IMG/VR virus record: IMGVR_UViG_3300009073_000021
Span: 1-44,381 of that record
Length of the DNA stretch: 44,381 bases
Origin: a virus
Strand: one strand, 5' to 3'
Under the pieces are notes generated by a model, which ran no database searches, was not told where the DNA came from, and worked only from the letters and a program-made list of their open reading frames with translations. The translations under genes were made by a program, and so were the position numbers. Shown piece by piece: positions 8,480 to 15,231 of this stretch (position 1 is its first letter; every line of letters starts with the position of its first letter).

Positions 8480-9451
8480 TTAGCAGTCGTCTTCTTTTTC
8501 AGCCGTCGCATTCGCCAAGGCTTCCGCCTCGATCAAGGCATCGACATCGCCCTCCGCAAAAGCCGCTTCGACTTGAGCATCCGCCTCAAGAATGATTTCC
8601 GCGTAGTCTTGGCCCATTTTCAAACCGGCCAGATTCGCGTCAGCATAATGCACCCCGGCAAAGGTACGGTACTGCGCAAAATGATAAGACGAATCGTAAA
8701 CCACGTTCAGCGTCTCCTGCGGAAGATCCCAAAACTTCTGAATCAACGCAAAGACCACACCCGCAGCCGCGCCATGACCGGCAACGAATTCGGGATGTCC
8801 TGGGCATCCTTCAGGGTACGCGGTAAAAACCCCGCCATCGATCTGGAAGAGTTCTTCAGGCCGCAAACGCCCAAAGAAATACTTCGTCGGAAAGACACAT
8901 TCATCAAAGGTACGGGCGATAATGCTCAACACCCGCGCCTGACGCCCAACCCGCTCGACAAAGCCAACGTGAGCCGTAGATCCACGAGGCGAAAAGCCTT
9001 CGGAGAACAACCAGCGCTCAATAAAACGATACAAGTCCAAAGGATGATCCATCCGGACCGCAGCTGCAGCCGATTTTGCATCCGTAATCCCCGCCAACTT
9101 CAGCGGGGCAGGAATAACCGCCCCATCAAAAGCAGGGTTCGGACCGTCATAATGCGCCTTTAGAAAAGCACTAGGCCACAAATCAGATTGCACCTGAGCG
9201 ACAACATCCTCGACTTCAGCCGCCAAGACCGCGAATTCATCACTGCCAGGCATCGCGGGCTCAGGAATCGAAAGCACATTCGCGCCAGCACGAGGCGAAA
9301 CAAGACCGGTAAGGGTTTCACCCTCGCCACGAGGCCCGAAGTCAACCGAGTCAGATGTCAGCGGGAAGGTAAGCGGAGCGATTGCGCCTTTCGAGAAAAA
9401 GGTCTTGGCCATCAACGCGCACTTGGCTTTAAAAAGATCGAGATGCTTCAT
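8480..9451 (-). CDS. Vanadium-dependent haloperoxidase-like (PAP2 superfamily) enzyme
   Basis: The 323-residue protein carries the complete vanadate/phosphate pocket of the PAP2/vanadium haloperoxidase superfamily in order and spacing: K190-x6-R197-P198, then HPEFVAGHG (A224, G225, H226), then R262-x5-H268-x2-D271 within YRTFAGVHYADANLAG. The stretch YPEGCPGHPEFVAGHGAAAG resembles bacterial haloperoxidases more than lipid phosphatases, and there are no transmembrane helices. Such enzymes oxidise halides with peroxide; relatives hydrolyse phosphate esters. The chosen ATG gives MKHLDLFKAK; the frame stays open upstream through a terminator hairpin and the 3' end of the decoration gene, so longer forms are rejected. 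No strong Shine-Dalgarno is visible. The location between capsid and neck genes is very odd for an enzyme. Confidence 0.85.
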   Translation of the reverse strand: MKHLDLFKAKCALMAKTFFSKGAIAPLTFPLTSDSVDFGPRGEGETLTGLVSPRAGANVLSIPEPAMPGSDEFAVLAAEVEDVVAQVQSDLWPSAFLKAHYDGPNPAFDGAVIPAPLKLAGITDAKSAAAAVRMDHPLDLYRFIERWLFSEGFSPRGSTAHVGFVERVGRQARVLSIIARTFDECVFPTKYFFGRLRPEELFQIDGGVFTAYPEGCPGHPEFVAGHGAAAGVVFALIQKFWDLPQETLNVVYDSSYHFAQYRTFAGVHYADANLAGLKMGQDYAEIILEADAQVEAAFAEGDVDALIEAEALANATAEKEDDC

Positions 9452-9469
9452 GGTAAAATAGAAATTGGG

Positions 9470-9503
9470 AAAAAGGCCCTCCCTCGTGAAACGAAGGAGG
9501 GCC
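9470..9503 (-). terminator. Intrinsic terminator after the capsid-decoration genes
   Basis: On the minus strand a 12-bp stem (GGCCCTCCTTCG paired with CGAGGGAGGGCC, one mismatch, five-base loop) is followed by TTTTT. It lies between the decoration protein and the haloperoxidase-like gene. It would make capsid transcripts end here most of the time and lower expression of the genes beyond. Confidence 0.85.
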
Positions 9504-9524
9504 TCCAGGAAGGTTAATGAACAA

Positions 9525-9809
9525 TTAGGAGGTTGGAGCTGGAGCCTTGACCTTCGGCTTGGCTTTTGGCTTCTCTTCGGCCTTGGCAGGCTTCGGCTTA
9601 AACTGCTGGAGGCGCAAGAGACGCATGCCCTTGCCCCGTCCAGAGATTTTATAGATGGCAGCCGAACGGGTCTTGTTGCATCCCGCCAGCGCCTTTTCTG
9701 CAATCTCTGCGTTTACAGAGGCAAAGGTAACACCTTCGCCCTGACGCAAATCAGCTTTGAGCGTGTTGCCCTCGGCATCGGTGAAAAGTACAAGAAGTTC
9801 GATGCTCAT
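9525..9809 (-). CDS. Small head protein, possible decoration protein
   Basis: The 94-residue protein starts one base after the capsid stop. Residues 1-70 (MSIELLVLFTDAEGNTLKAD) look like a small beta-type domain. The last 25 are a Lys/Ala/Pro tail (PKPAKAEEKPKAKPKVKAP). A small gene next to the capsid gene, sharing its transcript and lying before the strong terminator, suggests a high-copy head component such as a decoration protein. A head-tail joining role cannot be ruled out. Confidence 0.6.
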   Translation of the reverse strand: MSIELLVLFTDAEGNTLKADLRQGEGVTFASVNAEIAEKALAGCNKTRSAAIYKISGRGKGMRLLRLQQFKPKPAKAEEKPKAKPKVKAPAPTS

Positions 9810-9810
9810 C

Positions 9811-10866
9811 TTAGCCCTTCGCTTTCGTCACGAGGCAGAAACTCTCTGGCTTGATGACTTTCATCGCAGGTTCTGCGTAAATGTTGATGCCACAAGACTC
9901 ATAGCCGTTCATGACGAAATCCATCCACATGGTGATACCCGTTTTCGGATCGCGGAACGCCATACGGTTTTTAACCCCAACCGGAAGCATGTCGCTGTTG
10001 GTAATCGCACCAAACTCTTGCAAGCCACTGAGAGGTTTACCGTCGAGGTTGATCCATTGACGAGTGTTGAATGCCATACCGGATTTAACTCCGAATACGC
10101 CACCAATCTCGGCCAAATCACCCTCGCAGAGTTTCTCGAACTCCATGATGTTGATCCCAGCCGTCTGAGAATTCGGAAGCTCACCACCGGTGATGATCGC
10201 GTTACCGTAGGACTCGGTAGGCATTTGCTTGTCACAACCGAGTTCAGCAATGAGCTCGGTGTAGTAATCGACGCCGAGCATCCCGCAGATATTCGTGTCG
10301 CGACAGGCTTTTTTGAAGTGGGAACGAATACCCAAAAGATCGCGCCACTGGAAAGCAGCTGGATCAATAGACTGAACCCCAGCCCCTTCATTGAACTCAG
10401 TGACTGCCTCTTGAATCAAGAGCAAGCCCTTGATCATGATCTTGCAGGCAACCGCGTTGATGCCGTAACGGATTTCGTTGACGATGCTACGATTGAGCAT
10501 GTCATTGTTCCAGCAGTTAAGCATCTCAGGCGTCAATTTGAAGCAGTAGCGACAGATGTCGTCGATTTCTACTTCAACCGGAGTAAGGCAAGGCCCGCAA
10601 CCCTTCAACGCACCACGATCAATGGTTGAGTCGGTTTTTCCGTCAAGAGATCCGTAGAAATCAGCGGCAGGAATGGTTTCGGCTTTGCCTTCAAAGGTTT
10701 GGCAATGGAGGGTGAGCTTGTTGCAACGCCCTCCCATTGAGCTCATGGTGTCGGTAGATCCGATTTCGTCAATGCCGAAGCACTTGTCGAGGTCGAGACC
10801 GACCTTATAAAGGTCTTCGATAACAATGGAGGTCAATTCCTCCTGGATGAGTGGAATAGATGGCAT
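9811..10866 (-). CDS. Major capsid protein (HK97-fold expected)
   Basis: The 351-residue protein starts MPSIPLIQEELTSIVIEDLY, with AAGGA six bases before the ATG. It follows the protease-scaffold gene and precedes a small head gene and a terminator, the standard place for the capsid subunit, and the length is usual. The C-terminal half has the look of an HK97 P-domain region (GVFGVKSGMAFNTRQWINLDG, then a beta-rich end). It holds an unusually high number of cysteines (C29, C48, C55, CGPC near 90, C105, C108 and others). There is no obvious cleaved delta domain, since the protease gene carries its own coiled-coil extension. Confidence 0.85.
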   Translation of the reverse strand: MPSIPLIQEELTSIVIEDLYKVGLDLDKCFGIDEIGSTDTMSSMGGRCNKLTLHCQTFEGKAETIPAADFYGSLDGKTDSTIDRGALKGCGPCLTPVEVEIDDICRYCFKLTPEMLNCWNNDMLNRSIVNEIRYGINAVACKIMIKGLLLIQEAVTEFNEGAGVQSIDPAAFQWRDLLGIRSHFKKACRDTNICGMLGVDYYTELIAELGCDKQMPTESYGNAIITGGELPNSQTAGINIMEFEKLCEGDLAEIGGVFGVKSGMAFNTRQWINLDGKPLSGLQEFGAITNSDMLPVGVKNRMAFRDPKTGITMWMDFVMNGYESCGINIYAEPAMKVIKPESFCLVTKAKG

Positions 10867-10875
10867 GGTTAATCC

Positions 10876-12333
10876 TTAGGAGGTTTTAGAAAGTTGGTTT
10901 GAAAGCGCCTGACGATCTTGGTCCGACAGCTCTTTGAAAAAGGCTTGAGTAGCTTGGTGGCCTTCGGCCTTGGCAGAAGCCAACGCTTCGACCAAACTGG
11001 TTGCAGACGCTTCGGGCGCGACGCCAGATGGGACGGCAGGGCCACCACTCGACGCGTGTTTAAATTCCGCTTTGCCGGCCAAGACCGCTTTATGCGAATC
11101 GAGGTCAGCTAGAGCCGTAGAAAGGTCCGCTTGAGCCGTCGCCAGCACGGTGGCGAGGTTCGACTTTTCAGCATCCAACGCATCGCGCTGGGCTTCAGCC
11201 GTTGCAACCCGCTCAGAAAGCAAATCGCGCTCACGAGTAACCGCTTCCGCCGTAGCTTGAACCGTACGAAGCTCGGCCGCGTGACGATCCGCCTGCAATT
11301 GCGCCATCGTAGGCGCTGGAGCCGGTTCAGAGGCGTCAGAGTCTTTCGGCTCATCCGCGTCGCCTTCCGCATCGCCTTCAGGAAGCGTAACCCCAAGGTA
11401 ATCCGCGCCAGCTTGCGCCAAATCCAAATCACCTTCCGCGAGAGTAGCTAAATCGACGAGAGTCGATGTATCAGCTTGCCCCATCGCGCTCGCGAGGCCG
11501 GAAACAATTCCAGCCTGATTAGTATCATCGGTTACCATCGCGGTAACCGCATTAAGAAATAAAGCGCCAAGACCGGCACCTGCTTTGCTATTATTCATAG
11601 TCTGCCCTTTTTTGGCATGTTTGGTTTGAGAGGCGGGGCCGGTCTCGGACCGCATCGAAGCAGCCGCTCGGAGCGCCTTAGAAATTTTGACGCGTTCATC
11701 GCCATGAGGAAGCATCCCCACGCAAGCCGCGATTTTAACCGGAGCATCAACCACTGTGATCTTCTTCAGTCCGTAATTTGAAGCAGTAGCACCGGAGATC
11801 GTGAGCTCGTTCTTCATGTGCGCTCGCCATTCCTCTTTGCTGAGGTCTGAATTCTCCGCGTAAATACCAGCCAAGCGGTCCGCAGTTTCCTGAAGCTTGC
11901 GATGCGCCTTTTCGAAATCGGTCAAATTGCCGTAAATCCCCATTAAAGGCTCATGCAGGAAAAGAATCGCCGCAGTTGGCAGAATGATTTCATCCGCTGC
12001 AAAAGGGATAACCGACCCCATAGATGCACCGATCCCCATAATCTTCGCGGTAACATGAGCAGGATGATCCTTGAGGTAATTGTACATCGCAATCCCCTCA
12101 TCGACGCATCCACCATAACACTGGATATTCACTTGGATACGATCCCCGGCACCAAGCCCCAGCGCGTCAATTTCCCGCTTGAAGGTCGTGGCCGTATGCG
12201 CGTCCGTAGCGAAGTCCGCCCAATCACTGTCGTAATCAATGTAACCGTAAAGGTCGACTTCGCCAGAGCGTGAGCCGTCCGCCTGGTCCGTGACCATCGC
12301 GCTAATATCAAATATGTTAAGTTTTTTACTCAT
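10876..12333 (-). CDS. ClpP-type head maturation protease fused to a scaffold domain
   Basis: Residues 1-200 form a ClpP-like serine protease: QCYGGCVDEG resembles the ClpP PGG loop, Ser104 lies in GIGASMGSV as nucleophile and His127 in LFLHEP. The usual Asp position is not clear (GLKKITVVD). Residues about 250-485 are Ala-rich, acidic, then coiled-coil (about 330-420), as expected of a capsid scaffold. An internal ATG at 11598 (MNNSKAGAG) would yield a separate 240-residue scaffold from the same frame, as in lambda C/Nu3. The start codon lies two bases behind a late-gene leader motif. Confidence 0.88.
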   Translation of the reverse strand: MSKKLNIFDISAMVTDQADGSRSGEVDLYGYIDYDSDWADFATDAHTATTFKREIDALGLGAGDRIQVNIQCYGGCVDEGIAMYNYLKDHPAHVTAKIMGIGASMGSVIPFAADEIILPTAAILFLHEPLMGIYGNLTDFEKAHRKLQETADRLAGIYAENSDLSKEEWRAHMKNELTISGATASNYGLKKITVVDAPVKIAACVGMLPHGDERVKISKALRAAASMRSETGPASQTKHAKKGQTMNNSKAGAGLGALFLNAVTAMVTDDTNQAGIVSGLASAMGQADTSTLVDLATLAEGDLDLAQAGADYLGVTLPEGDAEGDADEPKDSDASEPAPAPTMAQLQADRHAAELRTVQATAEAVTRERDLLSERVATAEAQRDALDAEKSNLATVLATAQADLSTALADLDSHKAVLAGKAEFKHASSGGPAVPSGVAPEASATSLVEALASAKAEGHQATQAFFKELSDQDRQALSNQLSKTS

Positions 12334-12335
12334 CT

Positions 12336-12364
12336 TCTACATAAAGGTCGGGAGTTATACCCCC
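12336..12364 (-). promoter_or_regulatory. Late-gene leader motif, copy 2 (protease-capsid unit)
   Basis: On the minus strand GGGGTATAACTCCCGACC then TTTATGTAGA, followed by AG and the ATG of the protease. It lies inside the last codons of the portal gene, so its conservation is not explained by a shared protein. See copies at 5208, 14280 and 43902. Confidence 0.65.
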
Positions 12365-13911
12365 GACGCTTCCTCCCCGTCTGATTCACTAGATGAGTCC
12401 GCCCCTTCAGACGCGACTTTGGCCGAAGCCTCGACCGACGTAAGCTGTCCAGGCACCGCCGCATTGATGATATCCCGCCACGTAAGCCCCCCGCCAATAT
12501 CCTTGGCGACTTCCATGGCCGCCTTGATCTCGTTGCCCTTCTCGGCAAGCATCTCGTTGATGCTCAGGCCCATATCGATCGCCTTTTCCGTAAGCACAGG
12601 ACACCCAAGGTTCCATTGCTCCTTCATGGCGGACGCCTCTTTGCCAGGATCAAACTGAATCTCCCTAGGCCCAATGATCCGAAGCTTATGCTGTTCCGAG
12701 ACTTCAACCCCATTCGGAAGCGAGCGAGTTGGAGCCGCCGGCAAAAGCCCGTCACGAATCCCCATGAAGATTTGCCAATGATACCAAGGCGTTAACACCT
12801 CGGCCAAATCACAGGCCATCGCCTTGGCAGAGTCATGATCCCGCTTGAGAATATAACGCCCCGCTGAGAAAGAGGCGCTCGTCTTGCGGGTTAATCCCTC
12901 CGGTGACATTCTCAGGCAACTGGCGACATGCTCAACACAAGCCGCCATATAAGGAATAATCGTCGCGTTAGGCGTCGCGGAAGCCAACGACTTCGCATCC
13001 GCAGAAGGATCGTTGCTGTAAAGCATCTTGCCGAATTCAGTATCTTCCTCATGGATCTTGGCACCCGACTCAAGATCACGACTCAGATCCCCCATGCCCT
13101 CCGCAAACTCCGAAGCACCTTCACCCTTGATAAACCAGGCATGTAGCGCATCGAGAATCGCCTTGGAAATAATCTCTTGATCCAACCGCTCAAGATCCTT
13201 GATCTTGTTCAGAACCGGCCACAAATCACCGGTTCCGCGCTCTTGGTCGAAACGGATATCCCGGGTCCAGCGAATCATGCTTTCCTCTTCGACCGAATTC
13301 ACCTTCTCCCGATCAATCAGCCCCTTTTTCGTGCGCTGGGCCACCCAGTACCGGATCGGCTTGCCCGAATCGCGATCACACTGCACCCCGTCCGTGATCG
13401 GATCACGAGGCTCGACATCCTTGCCCTTGCGCTTCTTGGGCTTCGGGGTACAGATCCGACATCCTTCGATCGGCTGAAGCAATCCAGACTCGACGCGATT
13501 GATAAACAATTCGCCTTCAAACATCCGATGGATCAAACAAAGGCGCTGAAACTCGCGCATCGTGTAGCGCTCGCGAACATCGACCTTCTTGGATCGTTCT
13601 TGAATAAATTCTTGCGCCTGACGGTTCCACTCTGGATCAGACGTATCAGGCTTAAACTTCAGGCCCTCTTTGCCGAGTACCAGGTCAATCGCGTTGCCAA
13701 TGATCGCCCCCACCAAAGGAGAATTCCGCATCGCGTCCAGCGATTCCGCAACAAGCTGGGACCGACAACGAGTAACGCAGTCTTCAGATCCCTTTCGCTG
13801 GCGCGTCTGAATCCGACGACGCCCAGGCTTCGCCGCATCATAAGACGCATTTTCCAGCGCATCCGCAGGAACCCAAAGGCCCTTCATGTCAACGTACGTT
13901 CCCCCGCTCAT
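12355..13911 (-). CDS. Portal protein (lambda gpB-type family)
   Basis: From the ATG in the ATGA overlap (MSGGTYVDMKGLWVPAD) the protein has 518 residues; a GTG seven codons upstream is the alternative. Features of the lambda-type portal family include RNSPLVGAIIGNAIDLVLGKEG-type N-terminal helices, YTMREFQRLCLIHRMFEGE, the DQERGTGDLWPVLNKIKDL segment and TSASFSAGRYILKRD, followed by an acidic Ser-rich tail. Portals form the dodecameric ring for DNA entry and the head-tail joint. Large terminase lies upstream and protease downstream, with the connector gene directly before. Confidence 0.92.
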   Translation of the reverse strand: MSGGTYVDMKGLWVPADALENASYDAAKPGRRRIQTRQRKGSEDCVTRCRSQLVAESLDAMRNSPLVGAIIGNAIDLVLGKEGLKFKPDTSDPEWNRQAQEFIQERSKKVDVRERYTMREFQRLCLIHRMFEGELFINRVESGLLQPIEGCRICTPKPKKRKGKDVEPRDPITDGVQCDRDSGKPIRYWVAQRTKKGLIDREKVNSVEEESMIRWTRDIRFDQERGTGDLWPVLNKIKDLERLDQEIISKAILDALHAWFIKGEGASEFAEGMGDLSRDLESGAKIHEEDTEFGKMLYSNDPSADAKSLASATPNATIIPYMAACVEHVASCLRMSPEGLTRKTSASFSAGRYILKRDHDSAKAMACDLAEVLTPWYHWQIFMGIRDGLLPAAPTRSLPNGVEVSEQHKLRIIGPREIQFDPGKEASAMKEQWNLGCPVLTEKAIDMGLSINEMLAEKGNEIKAAMEVAKDIGGGLTWRDIINAAVPGQLTSVEASAKVASEGADSSSESDGEEASGV

Positions 13912-14279
13912 CGACGACCCCGCGAATGACACCGACGAGAGCGCCCAAGATTCGCATTATTGCAAGCCCAGCCCGTAGGCGCAGGCGTCCCGCAAAGCGC
14001 TTCAATATCGGCGATGCACTTACAAACCCAATTGTAAGCCGTCAGGATGTCAGCCGGTCCACGGAAAGAGAACGAGCGCCCGCGCACCGAATAGCTAGAA
14101 AGGTTGCAATCCTCCCAAGCAAGCGTCTTTAGCTCGCGCTTGGCCGCCAAAAGCTCCGCCAAGTCCTCAGGGATTTTATCATACTCCGCCGCAAGCAAGT
14201 CCTGAATCTCCTGAATCACTTCAGGAGACGGACCAGCTGGGGGAGGTTTTTGGGGGTCTGGAATTAAATCTTGGCTCAC
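13908..14279 (-). CDS. Head-tail connector, gpW-like
   Basis: The protein begins at GTG directly after leader-motif copy 3 (VSQDLIPDPQKPPP, 123 residues). A proline-rich start is followed by two helices flanking a short hairpin, with SYSVRGRSFSFRGPADIL at the turn, the pattern of gpW-type joining proteins. It sits just upstream of the portal, as W does in lambda-like phages. The C-terminal 20 residues are Arg-rich. Reading the same frame further upstream would cross the motif and a hairpin, so the GTG start is preferred. Confidence 0.75.
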   Translation of the reverse strand: MSQDLIPDPQKPPPAGPSPEVIQEIQDLLAAEYDKIPEDLAELLAAKRELKTLAWEDCNLSSYSVRGRSFSFRGPADILTAYNWVCKCIADIEALCGTPAPTGWACNNANLGRSRRCHSRGRR

Positions 14280-14308
14280 TCTACATAAAGGTCGCGAGTT
14301 ATACCCCC
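14280..14308 (-). promoter_or_regulatory. Late-gene leader motif, copy 3 (connector-portal unit)
   Basis: On the minus strand GGGGTATAACTCGCGACC then TTTATGTAGA, directly followed by the GTG start of the connector. A hairpin with a T-run stands immediately upstream, so transcription of the accessory operon ends and late transcription plausibly restarts here. Confidence 0.7.
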
Positions 14309-14311
14309 ACA

Positions 14312-14367
14312 AAAAAACCTGCCACAAAATGGCAGGTCGGTATTGCTCATCTGCCACTCAATGGCAG
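14312..14367. terminator. Paired palindromes with T-run ending the accessory operon
   Basis: Two 17-base palindromes, CTGCCACAAAATGGCAG (14319-14335) and CTGCCACTCAATGGCAG (14351-14367), are 32 bases apart. On the minus strand the second one read is followed by a T-run, a good intrinsic terminator for the operon beginning at 15088. The same paired arrangement occurs at 23090 and 43950. Confidence 0.75.
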
Positions 14368-14379
14368 ATTCTTTATTAT

Positions 14380-14553
14380 TTAATGCTTAGTTTCACGATC
14401 AAGCTTCTCTTCAATCGCTTCCCGAAGCCAGTCCGCGAGCTTTCGGGGCCGAACGTGGCGAACAAGCTTTGCTTTGTAGGATTGCTCGATCTGGCATCCG
14501 ATCCGAGAAGGCTTTTCAAACTTGTGATTGTTGGAATTCTTGTCGAAAATCAT
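14380..14553 (-). CDS. Small ribbon-helix-helix regulator
   Basis: This 57-residue protein (MIFDKNSNNHKFEKPSRIG, ending RETKH) starts in an ATGA overlap with the preceding gene. After a basic N-terminus, RIGCQIEQ forms a likely DNA-contacting beta strand, followed by two helices (SYKAKLVRHV and RKLADWLREAIEEKLDRE), the layout of Arc/CopG-type RHH proteins. As the last gene of a three-gene operon it is a good candidate for the repressor that binds the perfect dyad over the operon promoter. Confidence 0.75.
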   Translation of the reverse strand: MIFDKNSNNHKFEKPSRIGCQIEQSYKAKLVRHVRPRKLADWLREAIEEKLDRETKH

Positions 14554-14813
14554 TTGACCTGCCAGTTTCCTGGCTCTCCTGAATAACGAACTTCCAAGAT
14601 TGAGCCGTCGTCATGGAATACGAGATCCCAAGCGTCAACTTCAGTACCGTCGCCTGCTACGCTGTCGGCATCCTTCCGACGGTGGCACTCAAATTTGTAT
14701 TTGTAAGAGGCTCCTTTGGCTGCAATGCTTGCAATTCTAGCTTCAGATGGTTCGCCAAAGTGGAAACCCTTTTCAAATAGATCGTCTGCGAATATAGCTG
14801 CTTCTTTTTTCAT
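14550..14813 (-). CDS. Hypothetical accessory protein
   Basis: The 87-residue protein (MKKEAAIFADDLFEKGFHF) has an alpha/beta composition and no recognised motif. It lies in the middle of a three-gene operon between the terminase and the connector, coupled to the RHH gene after it. The flanking promoter, operator and terminator mark the group as an accessory insertion in the virion gene cluster. Confidence 0.7.
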   Translation of the reverse strand: MKKEAAIFADDLFEKGFHFGEPSEARIASIAAKGASYKYKFECHRRKDADSVAGDGTEVDAWDLVFHDDGSILEVRYSGEPGNWQVK

Positions 14814-14824
14814 TAGATGAGCCC

Positions 14825-15088
14825 TTATACGTATTTAAGTAGGGTCGGTTTACCGCTGTCGTGATCTCCTTCCACAACTTCTTTAAGATCGTAGACAACA
14901 TCTTCTTCCCCATGTTTTTCAATCGTCAGGGTTTCTGGCGCCCAGTCACCACCGTCAATATAGGCTTCTAAGACCTTTGCATCATCCGCCAGATGATCAT
15001 TAGCGTTAATATGCATTGAAATGGTTGCCTCATAGACGCCTGAGGTGGTTGATACTTCGAACTCAGTTGATTTAATTGTAATGCTCAT
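14825..15088 (-). CDS. Hypothetical acidic accessory protein
   Basis: The 87-residue acidic protein (MSITIKSTEFEVSTTSGVYE) is predicted to be mostly beta strands at first (alternating hydrophobic and polar residues to about position 30). It is the first gene behind a clear promoter. The leader between promoter and start contains a short CCCTCG/CGAGGG hairpin. The function is unknown. Confidence 0.7.
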   Translation of the reverse strand: MSITIKSTEFEVSTTSGVYEATISMHINANDHLADDAKVLEAYIDGGDWAPETLTIEKHGEEDVVYDLKEVVEGDHDSGKPTLLKYV

Positions 15089-15155
15089 GATGTATTCTTT
15101 CGTTTATTCAATCCCTCGATCCGCGAGGGGCGGGTGGCGGTGATCGCCATGACTT

Positions 15156-15193
15156 ATCCTACCACATCTTTCTACTTGATGCCAAGTAGAAAG
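15156..15193 (-). promoter_or_regulatory. Promoter with perfect operator dyad
   Basis: On the minus strand TTGGCA (15185-15180) and TAGGAT (15161-15156) are 18 bases apart. A perfect 11-bp inverted repeat, CTTTCTACTTG and its complement around GCAT (15168-15193), covers the -35 box and part of the spacer. A dimeric repressor bound here would block the three-gene operon; the RHH protein at its end is the likely ligand. Confidence 0.75.
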
Positions 15194-15231
15194 TTGATTT
15201 ATTTTCCGATTCTTTTTCTTTAAGTAATTTC

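Noticed and set aside
8480-9703. A longer haloperoxidase-like protein of 407 residues
   Set aside because: The first 84 codons cross the terminator hairpin and the 3' end of the decoration gene in another frame and are Arg/Ser-rich nonsense-like sequence; the ATG at 9451 is preferred.
14288-14357. An N-terminal extension of the connector protein through the leader motif
   Set aside because: The extra residues (WGYNSRPLCR) are the translated motif itself and the same DNA occurs before other genes in different frames, so it is regulatory DNA.
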